Position numbers and translations under genes: made by a program. From assembly GCA_037176705.1 (NCBI GenBank), contig JBAWUJ010000088.1, positions 1-64,000 on the forward strand: a stretch of 64,000 nucleotides of DNA, given 5' to 3'. This document shows, in pieces, positions 46,101 through 57,607 of this stretch. Source of the DNA: Molossus alvarezi. Its lineage: Eukaryota > Chordata > Mammalia > Chiroptera > Molossidae. Under the pieces are notes generated by a model, which saw nothing but the letters and a program-made list of their open reading frames with translations, was not told where the DNA came from and did not search any database. Position 1 is the first letter of the stretch, and each line of letters begins with the position of its first letter.

Positions 46101-49100
46101 ACCCTCTCTGACACATGCAGGAACTCCCTGACTTTCAAAGAGAGGGATTTTTGATGTCCTGACTTGTTTCTAGGTTCTCATTGCAGGGTGGTAAATATAA
46201 ACATCACCTACGACCTAAGGTCTGAACCCTTTTCAGAACACACAGTTCACGGGCGTCTACTACATATGTTCACATCCTCCTCCTGGGGTCCACTCCTTTG
46301 GGGTGATGTTTCAAACAACCCCGGGATCACGACTTAGGAGTCAGGGCTCTCCCGAGGAGAGGACCGTGTGTGTGCGCGCGTGTGCGCGTAACAGGGGCCA
46401 CATACACATAGGAACACAGGCGAGCTCAGCGGAGGCCTGTGTCGTGGCCCCACAGACCCAGAGACCTACACTAAACTCCAAGGACGGTCCAAACTACAAA
46501 GGTGTTAACTAAATTCACTTGATGGGGGTGTTGCCCATGTCCTAGGCCCGGACCTACCCTTGGAAATCGGTGGGCGGAGGGAGGATCGGTGTGTCCTGTC
46601 TGTCCAGTTCAGTGCTCACCATCCATCCATCCATCCACCCACCCACCCACCCAACCATCTACCCATCCATCCATGTGAGGGGAACCTAAAGGAGAGTTAC
46701 CAAAATCGTCAGCTGGAGCACAGTGTTTCAGTACGCGTGTGCTCGTTGTTCCCGAGACACAGGCTTACTGAGTCCATTCATCCCCTACCAGGCCTCCCCG
46801 CACCCTCATCACTCCACACCAGCGTTTGGCCTAGGGAATCGAAGACGCCGAGATGGACTGTTTAACTTCTCCTTGGATGCCCTGGACTTGCACCCCTAAA
46901 CCGCCACCGCTCAACACCACCGCCACCACCCGACCGCCACCTAACCCCCACCCACACCCTGCCCTGTCTCAGAGGGTGGAGGGCAGTTTTCGGCTTTGGC
47001 ACATGGAGGCGAAGTCTTTCAGCCCCAGACTGCCCGCCCGCGCTCCCTTCCTGCAGCTTGGAATCAGTGGCCTAAGTGTGGGGGAGTTGTAGAAGCCTGA
47101 GGCAAAGTCCTAGGCTCTCTGCATTTGAATGAAGCCATTGCTTTCCCTTGGAATAAGTGGCCCTGGCCTTCCCTTCCCATCCCCTAAGCCCACCCCCACC
47201 CCACCCCCAGGCCCAGGCCAGGCCACCTTGCTTAGGCCCATGCCTGTCTTTGTGGAAAACAGAAGGGTAGGGGTTTCATCCTAAGTTCTGCACCAGGCCT
47301 CTGGGCCTCAGAAAATTCACGCATTGGGTGCCTGCGTGCCTGCCCGTGTGTGACTTGGGGAAGAAAGAGCAGGGACTACAGGGCAGTGGGCATGTGGGAG
47401 CTCTCTGTACAACTTCCTCAGTCTCGCCCTGAGCCCCAAAGGGCTCTAGCCAGAGAGGGAGGGAGGGAGGAAAGAGAGAGGCAAGAGAAAGAATACACAC
47501 GTACAGCCTATTGAGAAAGAAGCTCAGAGGCCCACCTCCAGGGACTGAGGATGCCATTGTAATATTCTGAAGGGAAAAGGAGCAAAGGAAAGGCCAACTC
47601 TTCCAGGCTGGCTCCGGGGCGAGGTCGGCCACTGCCCCTGTGTGTTCTCCCCGGGGCCACCAGACATAAGCTACAAAGCGATCTACACATGGCTGCCTTC
47701 TGTGCGGGTCTTGGAGGTGCCTAGGCAATGTCAAGCTGGGCCCCAAGGCTGGCTGCTACCACTGCCAGGCCTGGGGCCAGTGAGCTAGAGGAGGGATGGG
47801 GCTCGCTGAGGCCAGGTGTTGCTGGTTTCAGAGAATTTAGGACCACGTGAAGCAAGCGGGAGCCAAGACAGGCCAATCCTAGGAGAAAAGCAATGGACAC
47901 AGCTTGGGTGGGCCTGAATGGGCCGTGGGGCGGGGCCTCAGGCAATCACCAGGGTGGCCCAGACAGTGGGTGCCAGGTCACCAGAGTCCCAGGGACGGTG
48001 CGCGCCCGCCCACCGGGCTGCCTGCCCCGCGAGGGAAGGGCTCACCCATGGAACAGCAGCCTCCACCAGCACGTGTGCCCGGGACAAAGCTGCCCCTCCA
48101 GCTCTCACCCCAATGCCAAAGGACTCAGTTCTTCCCAGGGATGTCTCTGGTGCCTTTCAAGCTGCCGCTGTCCCTCCCTGCCACCCACCCCCACTCCGCA
48201 GCCCGCAGAAAGAGGGTCCCCGGAGCTCCGTGCGTGGGCAGGCCCTTTCAAAGGAACTGCCTGGGACCCCGGCAGGCTCGACCTCGATTCCCCGTGGTTT
48301 GCACAGCCACAAGGGATGGGGACTTCTCTTCCTGGTACTGGGATCCTGAGCTGGGCGGGGGCCCGGTGTGGGAGGCGAAGCCCTTGCTCCTCAGGGAAGA
48401 TGTTCCCAGTCGAGGTATCCCTCCTGATGTCTCACTACACTCTTAGGTCTCCCACCAGATGGTCTCCCTTGTCACGGGCCCGGAAGCCTTCCGTGAGAAA
48501 CAAAGCGCGCGGGCCGGCTCGGCGGCTGGCAGCCGCTCTTCCCTCGCCGGCCCACTGAACATCCTCCAGGTCGAAAGGGAGGGGGAGATCTCCTCGGCCC
48601 TCTCAGGGTCTCTGCCCGGGCCGAGGCCGCAGACTGACGCGAAGCCGATGAAATGGACGAGAGCGCCGCGATATTGAAACGTTTTATTGACTGATTATGT
48701 ACTTGTATGTCGCCAGAGGCCAAGGGGGGGGGAGGGAGCGAGCCAGCGAGGGAGGTGTGGAGGCCTGTGTGTGTCTGTGAGGGAGGGAGGGAGGGAGTGT
48801 CTGTGCGTGTGTGCCTCTCTCCGGCCCGCTTCCGGGTCTGCCCGCAGAACCGCGGTCACGCGATCGAGGCACCGAACGAGCGAGGACGACTTGCGGGTGA
48901 CGCGTGACCGCGCCATCAACGGCGGCCCTGGCCGCCGGTTGCCTGGGCGACCGGAGAGACAGATTGCCCGGCACCGGACTTCGCCGCTGCAACGGACAGC
49001 GACCGCTGCAACGGACAGCGACCGGGTCCACCAGTGGCCCGGATCTCTAACGGGCCGTGACTGGGCGCTGCTGTGTCGGTGTGGGTGGGGGCGGGGCGGT

Positions 49101-49669
49101 GTGCGTGTCCGTGGGGGTGCGTGTGTGTGTGTCTGGGTGGGGGGGCGAGGCCGGCTGTGGGTGGCCTGGTGTGCTGGGGACTGGGCGGGCGCGGGCGGAT
49201 CAGGCAATAAATATTAACACGTTGATCTGAAGGACTTAGGTTTCAAAAGTACTTATTTGACCTAAGACACGACAGTCCCTACCTCTCTGAAAACAGTTGC
49301 AGTGTGCACCAGGACCGTTTCCACTCCTGTGGATGGTTGACGTATCGCGGTATCGCCGGCGCCGGCGAAAACCCCAGGCCACCGGGGTCGGGCTTCTCTG
49401 CCCACAGCAGGTGTCCTCCGCCGGAACCGAGATCGCACAGAGAAGCTGCCTCCTCTCCTCGCTCCGAGGAAATCCCCAAATCCGCCCGGGGACCCGCTTG
49501 CCCGCCTGACCTTCCTCGGCACAGGAGGGGCCTAGGGGAGCAGTCCCTTCCACGACTCCGCGAAATTCCCTGTCCTGCAAGACCGGAGAGCTCTATGAGA
49601 CTAGGGGGGAGAGAGAGAGGAGGAGAGGGAGACGGGGGCGGGGCGGGAAAGCGAGAGAGACAGAGAGAG

Positions 49670-49706
<37 letters not shown>

Positions 49707-51660
49707 CGGAAAAGAGAGGAGAGAAGACAAGTGTCCCAAGCACCCTCCCGCTGCCGTGAATCGAGCACGTGCCCGGGCTCCCGAGCGCTGGGCCACGCGT
49801 CTCCGTGGCCCCGTTAGTCAGGATGCGATGCGACGTGATGTGATGCGATGCGATCCGGCTGGCCTCACTGTGACGTGGGGCAATCGCGCAGCGCCTGCCC
49901 GGTGGCGGCTGTGATAAGCTCCGCACGGAGGAGGTTGACAGCTGGCCGGGTCGGCGCACAGGGGGATGGGCCGTCAGGCCGGGGGCGGGGCGAAAGGGGC
50001 GGGGCCGCGGCCGTCCTGAATGCTGGCAATTGACAGCACACCTGCGCGCCCCGGGGAACTGGAAGGCGGTGTGTAGGAGCAGGGTCGGGGCAAATGACAC
50101 AGGGCAGTACCTGCCATGAAAACCACTTTCACGGCCTGAGAAATGCAGGTGGGGGCCTCATCCCTTACACTTACTTCTTGACACCTGTGTCGCGTGGAAA
50201 CAATATCCACGTGAATCGGCCTCCCGGAACTGTGTCGTCCGTTCGCTTCTCCTTTTTACACATGTCCACTTTTCCCAGACAAAAACGGGATTTGGTGGAC
50301 TGAAGAGGGTGACAGAGGGATTCCTGGCAGGACACGGCGAACCACTCCTGTGGCGGCGGGCACCGAACCGGCGGGGCAACCCCCCCCCAAAAGTCCCGCC
50401 CTAGGCGAGCGCCCCCCTCCACCCGTGTGTTTGGGCCGCCGCCCCGACAACCCACCAAGCTCCAGTCCGATGGCAAAGCGGCAGATGTGTTCCACGGGAC
50501 ACCCCTCCACTGCTCGGCCCGCCTGCCACCAGCTTCCCATGGGCCGGGGGCCCTACCCTTTGGGCACTGTGAAGCTTTCGCCCCCACTCCTCCCCTTGCC
50601 TGGCGTTGGAATCTCTGCCAAGGGCAAGTGGTGCGGCTGGGCGAGGAGGAGGCCTACTAAGGAAACTTGCCTGCCGTCAACCCCTCCTTCCTGTTCTCCT
50701 GTGGGGAATCTTGGTGTGACTCCACACTGCTTCTTGAAGCAGTGAGTGTGTGGGGAAAGCCAAAGACAATAAACTCTTCAGGTGTTGCAGAGTTCCCTCT
50801 TCCCGCTCCCTCCTGCCCTCCCACTTGACCATACCCCCTGGCCCCCTCCCACTCCCTCTCAAAGGCCGCCTGTGATGCAAATGGGACCTGCACCGCTCAC
50901 AGACACCAGAGAGGTGTGACTGGACGATCCCCTGAATCACCGGCAGAGGGCTGTCCCCAGCCTGGATCTTTGTGTTCTCATGGGGAAGGAGGTGGAGGAG
51001 ACACTGCACAGAACATCTGCCTTCCGCTCGCCCCGTGAATTTATTGCAACCTGAATGCAAGTGAAGGGAGCACAACCTGAACTCATGCACATTTATTACG
51101 GAAACGGAGCGAGCCACCCTACGCGTCTGGCCTAGGGAGCACAGGCAGGCTCTCGGCTCATCTAAAGAGCCTTTTCTGCCTCACATCCCCTTCTGTCTGG
51201 AAGTTTTGGTTTTGAAGTTCCTCGCCTAGATATTCCTGGTGCAGTTGGACTCCCAAAGTCTCCCCTTTTCTTTGGTCTAGTTCCTGGGAAGGACCTGCCT
51301 CTTTGGTCGGTTTGTTGCTCGGTTGCTTGGTTCATTCCTTTACACTCTTCTTTCCTCCTCCCTCCCTCTCTCCCTCCCTGCTGTCCCAACAACTTCAGGA
51401 TGATTGCCACTAAGTGGTGTCTGAATTCTCCCCCTCTCCCCTTCCGTGCCCCCTCCTCCGCTGCACACTTCTGTGACAAGTAGAGTCTGTTGGCCTGGTT
51501 CTCAAGATCAGGCCCTGCTACACACGTCCCGCAAAGCTCTTTGGCTTTGTTTATCTTTCCTGCCTCGGTTTCTCCATTCCTCTTCTCCCAGAATTATCCT
51601 GGCATTTCGGTGTCCAACTGCAAATCAAGGAAATACCCTCGGGTGAGGTTTAACTGAAGA

Positions 51661-51691
<31 letters not shown>

Positions 51692-51851
51692 CCAACACCA
51701 GGACCCGCACCAGCACCAGCACCAGCACCAGCACCAGCACCAGCACCAGCACCAGCAACAACAAAGAATGACTCAAAAAACTCATCAGACTCAAAGATTA
51801 CACATCGGGTCCTGGGGTGAATTCTGTGGAAGGCCAGGAGACAAATAGGGG
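46101..51851 (+). repeat. Array unit 9 (5751 bp), shortest unit, GA-expanded
   Basis: Complete unit. CAG9, CACCAG8 (the shortest hexanucleotide run) but GA15 instead of GA13 (+4 bp, near 49678-49704). Private substitutions are C-to-T at 47786 and G-to-T at 51313. It carries C at unit position 3955. Confidence 0.97.
51663..51755 (+). repeat. CAG9 / CACCAG8 tract (unit 9), shortest
   Basis: Counted directly: 9 CAG, fixed interruption, 8 CACCAG. Confidence 0.97.
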
Positions 51852-54800
51852 ACCCTCTCTGACACATGCAGGAACTCCCTGACTTTCAAAGAGAGGGATT
51901 TTTGATGTCCTGACTTGTTTCTAGGTTCTCATTGCAGGGTGGTAAATATAAACATCACCTACGACCTAAGGTCTGAACCCTTTTCAGAACACACAGTTCA
52001 CGGGCGTCTACTACATATGTTCACATCCTCCTCCTGGGGTCCACTCCTTTGGGGTGATGTTTCAAACAACCCCGGGATCACGACTTAGGAGTCAGGGCTC
52101 TCCCGAGGAGAGGACCGTGTGTGTGCGCGCGTGTGCGCGTAACAGGGGCCACATACACATAGGAACACAGGCGAGCTCAGCGGAGGCCTGTGTCGTGGCC
52201 CCACAGACCCAGAGACCTACACTAAACTCCAAGGACGGTCCAAACTACAAAGGTGTTAACTAAATTCACTTGATGGGGGTGTTGCCCATGTCCTAGGCCC
52301 GGACCTACCCTTGGAAATCGGTGGGCGGAGGGAGGATCGGTGTGTCCTGTCTGTCCAGTTCAGTGCTCACCATCCATCCATCCATCCACCCACCCACCCA
52401 CCCAACCATCTACCCATCCATCCATGTGAGGGGAACCTAAAGGAGAGTTACCAAAATCGTCAGCTGGAGCACAGTGTTTCAGTACGCGTGTGCTCGTTGT
52501 TCCCGAGACACAGGCTTACTGAGTCCATTCATCCCCTACCAGGCCTCCCCGCACCCTCATCACTCCACACCAGCGTTTGGCCTAGGGAATCGAAGACGCC
52601 GAGATGGACTGTTTAACTTCTCCTTGGATGCCCTGGACTTGCACCCCTAAACCGCCACCGCTCAACACCACCGCCACCACCCGACCGCCACCTAACCCCC
52701 ACCCACACCCTGCCCTGTCTCAGAGGGTGGAGGGCAGTTTTCGGCTTTGGCACATGGAGGCGAAGTCTTTCAGCCCCAGACTGCCCGCCCGCGCTCCCTT
52801 CCTGCAGCTTGGAATCAGTGGCCTAAGTGTGGGGGAGTTGTAGAAGCCTGAGGCAAAGTCCTAGGCTCTCTGCATTTGAATGAAGCCATTGCTTTCCCTT
52901 GGAATAAGTGGCCCTGGCCTTCCCTTCCCATCCCCTAAGCCCACCCCCACCCCACCCCCAGGCCCAGGCCAGGCCACCTTGCTTAGGCCCATGCCTGTCT
53001 TTGTGGAAAACAGAAGGGTAGGGGTTTCATCCTAAGTTCTGCACCAGGCCTCTGGGCCTCAGAAAATTCATGCATTGGGTGCCTGCGTGCCTGCCCGTGT
53101 GTGACTTGGGGAAGAAAGAGCAGGGACTACAGGGCAGTGGGCATGTGGGAGCTCTCTGTACAACTTCCTCAGTCTCGCCCTGAGCCCCAAAGGGCTCTAG
53201 CCAGAGAGGGAGGGAGGGAGGAAAGAGAGAGGCAAGAGAAAGAATACACACATACAGCCTATTGAGAAAGAAGCTCAGAGGCCCACCTCCAGGGACTGAG
53301 GATGCCATTGTAATATTCTGAAGGGAAAAGGAGCAAAGGAAAGGCCAACTCTTCCAGGCTGGCTCCGGGGCGAGGTCGGCCACTGCCCCTGTGTGTTCTC
53401 CCCGGGGCCACCAGACATAAGCTACAAAGCGATCTACACATGGCTGCCTTCTGTGCTGGTCTTGGAGGTGCCTAGGCAATGTCAAGCTGGGCCCCAAGGC
53501 TGGCTGCTACCACTGCCAGGCCTGGGGCCAGTGAGCCAGAGGAGGGATGGGGCTCGCTGAGGCCAGGTGTTGCTGGTTTCAGAGAATTTAGGACCACGTG
53601 AAGCAAGCGGGAGCCAAGACAGGCCAATCCTAGGAGAAAAGCAATGGACACAGCTTGGGTGGGCCTGAATGAGCCGTGGGGCGGGGCCTCAGGCAATCAC
53701 CAGGGTGGCCCAGACAGTGGGTGCCAGGTCACCAGAGTCCCAGGGACGGTGCGCGCCCGCCCACCGGGCTGCCTGCCCCGCGAGGGAAGGGCTCACCCAT
53801 GGAACAGCAGCCTCCACCAGCACGTGTGCCCGGGACAAAGCTGCCCCTCCAGCTCTAACCCCAATGCCTAAGGACTCAGTTCTTCCCAGGGATGTCTCTG
53901 GTGCCTTTCAAGCTGCCGCTGTCCCTCCCTGCCACCCACCCCCACTCCGCAGCCCGCAGAAAGAGGGTCCCCGGAGCTCCGTGCGTGGGCAGGCCCTTTC
54001 AAAGGAACTGCCTGGGACCCCGGCAGGCTCGACCTCGATTCCCCGTGGTTTGCACAGCCACAAGGGATGGGGACTTCTCTTCCTGGTACTGGGATCCTGA
54101 GCTGGGCGGGGGCCCGGTGTGGGAGGCGAAGCCCTTGCTCCTCAGGGAAGATGTTCCCAGTCGAGGTATCCCTCCTGATGTCTCACTACACTCTTAGGTC
54201 TCCCACCAGATGGTCTCCCTTGTCACGGGCCCGGAAGCCTTCCGTGAGAAACAAAGCGCGCGGGCCGGCTCGGCGGCTGGCAGCCGCTCTTCCCTCGCCG
54301 GCCCACTGAACATCCTCCAGGTCGAAAGGGAGGGGGAGATCTCCTCGGCCCTCTCAGGGTCTCTGCCCGGGCCGAGGCCGCAGACTGACGCGAAGCCGAT
54401 GAAATGGACGAGAGCGCCGCGATATTGAAACGTTTTATTGACTGATTATGTACTTGTATGTCGCCAGAGGCCAAGGGGGGGGGAGGGAGCGAGCCAGCGA
54501 GGGAGGTGTGGAGGCCTGTGTGTGTCTGTGAGGGAGGGAGGGAGGGAGTGTCTGTGCGTGTGTGCCTCTCTCCGGCCCGCTTCCGGGTCTGCCCGCAGAA
54601 CCGCGGTCACGCGATCGAGGCACCGAACGAGCGAGGACGACTTGCGGGTGACGCGTGACCGCGCCATCAACGGCGGCCCTGGCCGCCGGTTGCCTGGGCG
54701 ACCGGAGAGACAGATTGCCCGGCACCGGACTTCGCCGCTGCAACGGACAGCGACCGCTGCAACGGACAGCGACCGGGTCCACCAGTGGCCCGGATCTCTA

Positions 54801-55420
54801 ACGGGCCGTGACTGGGCGCTGCTGTGTCGGTGTGGGTGGGGGCGGGGCGGTGTGCGTGTCCGTGGGGGTGCGTGTGTGTGTGTCTGGGTGGGGGGGCGAG
54901 GCCGGCTGTGGGTGGCCTGGTGTGCTGGGGACTGGGCGGGCGCGGGCGGATCAGGCAATAAATATTAACACGTTGATCTGAAGGACTTAGGTTTCAAAAG
55001 TACTTATTTGACCTAAGACACGACAGTCCCTACCTCTCTGAAAACAGTTGCAGTGTGCACCAGGACCGTTTCCACTCCTGTGGATGGTTGACGTATCGCG
55101 GTATCGCCGGCGCCGGCGAAAACCCCAGGCCACCGGGGTCGGGCTTCTCTGCCCACAGCAGGTGTCCTCCGCCGGAACCGAGATCGCACAGAGAAGCTGC
55201 CTCCTCTCCTCGCTCCGAGGAAATCCCCAAATCCGCCCGGGGACCCGCTTGCCCGCCTGACCTTCCTCGGCACAGGAGGGGCCTAGGGGAGCAGTCCCTT
55301 CCACGACTCCGCGAAATTCCCTGTCCTGCAAGACCGGAGAGCTCTATGAGACTAGGGGGGAGAGAGAGAGGAGGAGAGGGAGACGGGGGCGGGGCGGGAA
55401 AGCGAGAGAGACAGAGAGAG

Positions 55421-55451
<31 letters not shown>

Positions 55452-57407
55452 AGCGGAAAAGAGAGGAGAGAAGACAAGTGTCCCAAGCACCCTCCCGCTG
55501 CCGTGAATCGAGCACGTGCCCGGGCTCCCGAGCGCTGGGCCACGCGTCTCCGTGGCCCCGTTAGTCAGGATGCGATGCGACGTGATGTGATGCGATGCGA
55601 TCCGGCTGGCCTCACTGTGACGTGGGGCAATCGCGCAGCGCCTGCCCGGTGGCGGCTGTGATAAGCTCCGCACGGAGGAGGTTGACAGCTGGCCGGGTCG
55701 GCGCACAGGGGGATGGGCCGTCAGGCCGGGGGCGGGGCGAAAGGGGCGGGGCCGCGGCCGTCCTGAATGCTGGCAATTGACAGCACACCTGCGCGCCCCG
55801 GGGAAATGGAAGGCGGTGTGTAGGAGCAGGGTCGGGGCAAATGACACAGGGCAGTACCTGCCATGAAAACCACTTTCACGGCCTGAGAAATGCAGGTGGG
55901 GGCCTCATCCCTTACACTTACTTCTTGACACCTGTGTCGCGTGGAAACAATATCCACGTGAATCGGCCTCCCGGAACTGTGTCGTCCGTTCGCTTCTCCT
56001 TTTTACACATGTCCACTTTTCCCAGACAAAAACGGGATTTGGTGGACTGAAGAGGGTGACAGAGGGATTCCTGGCAGGACACGGCGAACCACTCCTGTGG
56101 CGGCGGGCACCGAACCGGCGGGGCAACCCCCCCCCAAAAGTCCCGCCCTAGGCGAGCGCCCCCCTCCACCCGTGTGTTTGGGCCGCCGCCCCGACAACCC
56201 ACCAAGCTCCAGTCCGATGGCAAAGCGGCAGATGTGTTCCACGGGACACCCCTCCACTGCTCGGCCCGCCTGCCACCAGCTTCCCATGGGCCGGGGGCCC
56301 TACCCTTTGGGCACTGTGAAGCTTTCGCCCCCACTCCTCCCCTTGCCTGGCGTTGGAATCTCTGCCAAGGGCAAGTGGTGCGGCTGGGCGAGGAGGAGGC
56401 CTACTAAGGAAACTTGCCTGCCGTCAACCCCTCCTTCCTGTTCTCCTGTGGGGAATCTTGGTGTGACTCCACACTGCTTCTTGAAGCAGTGAGTGTGTGG
56501 GGAAAGCCAAAGACAATAAACTCTTCAGGTGTTGCAGAGTTCCCTCTTCCCGCTCCCTCCTGCCCTCCCACTTGACCATACCCCCTGGCCCCCTCCCACT
56601 CCCTCTCAAAGGCCGCCTGTGATGCAAATGGGACCTGCACCGCTCACAGACACCAGAGAGGTGTGACTGGACGATCCCCTGAATCACCGGCAGAGGGCTG
56701 TCCCCAGCCTGGATCTTTGTGTTCTCATGGGGAAGGAGGTGGAGGAGACACTGCACAGAACATCTGCCTTCCGCTCGCCCCGTGAATTTATTGCAACCTG
56801 AATGCAAGTGAAGGGAGCACAACCTGAACTCATGCACATTTATTACGGAAACGGAGCGAGCCACCCTACGCGTCTGGCCTAGGGAGCACAGGCAGGCTCT
56901 CGGCTCATCTAAAGAGCCTTTTCTGCCTCACATCCCCTTCTGTCTGGAAGTTTTGGTTTTGAAGTTCCTCGCCTAGATATTCCTGGTGCAGTTGGACTCC
57001 CAAAGTCTCCCCTTTTCTTTGGTCTAGTTCCTGGGAAGGACCTGCCTCTTTGGTCGGTTGGTTGCTCGGTTGCTTGGTTCATTCCTTTACACTCTTCTTT
57101 CCTCCTCCCTCCCTCTCTCCCTCCCTGCTGTCCCAACAACTTCAGGATGATTGCCACTAAGTGGTGTCTGAATTCTCCCCCTCTCCCCTTCCGTGCCCCC
57201 TCCTCCGCTGCACACTTCTGTGACAAGTAGAGTCTGTTGGCCTGGTTCTCAAGATCAGGCCCTGCTACACACGTCCCGCAAAGCTCTTTGGCTTTGTTTA
57301 TCTTTCCTGCCTCGGTTTCTCCATTCCTCTTCTCCCAGAATTATCCTGGCATTTCGGTGTCCAACTGCAAATCAAGGAAATACCCTCGGGTGAGGTTTAA
57401 CTGAAGA

Positions 57408-57441
<34 letters not shown>

Positions 57442-57607
57442 CCAACACCAGGACCCGCACCAGCACCAGCACCAGCACCAGCACCAGCACCAGCACCAGC
57501 ACCAGCACCAGCAACAACAAAGAATGACTCAAAAAACTCATCAGACTCAAAGATTACACATCGGGTCCTGGGGTGAATTCTGTGGAAGGCCAGGAGACAA
57601 ATAGGGG
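51852..57607 (+). repeat. Array unit 10 (5756 bp), the most diverged copy
   Basis: Complete unit. CAG10, CACCAG9. Six differences from consensus cluster at 53071 (C to T), 53252 (G to A), 53457 (G to T, shared with unit 11), 53672 (G to A), 53857 (C to A) and 53869 (A to T). The rest of the unit matches consensus. The change at 53869 makes a stop codon in the 221-codon open frame found in the other units. It carries A at unit position 3955. Confidence 0.97.
57410..57511 (+). repeat. CAG10 / CACCAG9 tract (unit 10)
   Basis: Counted directly: 10 CAG, fixed interruption, 9 CACCAG. Confidence 0.97.

Noticed and set aside
49279..50100. 273-codon minus-strand frame unique to unit 9
   Set aside because: It arises only because GA15 instead of GA13 shifts and fuses two short frames. 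It is Ser/Leu-rich low-complexity sequence from the GA tract.
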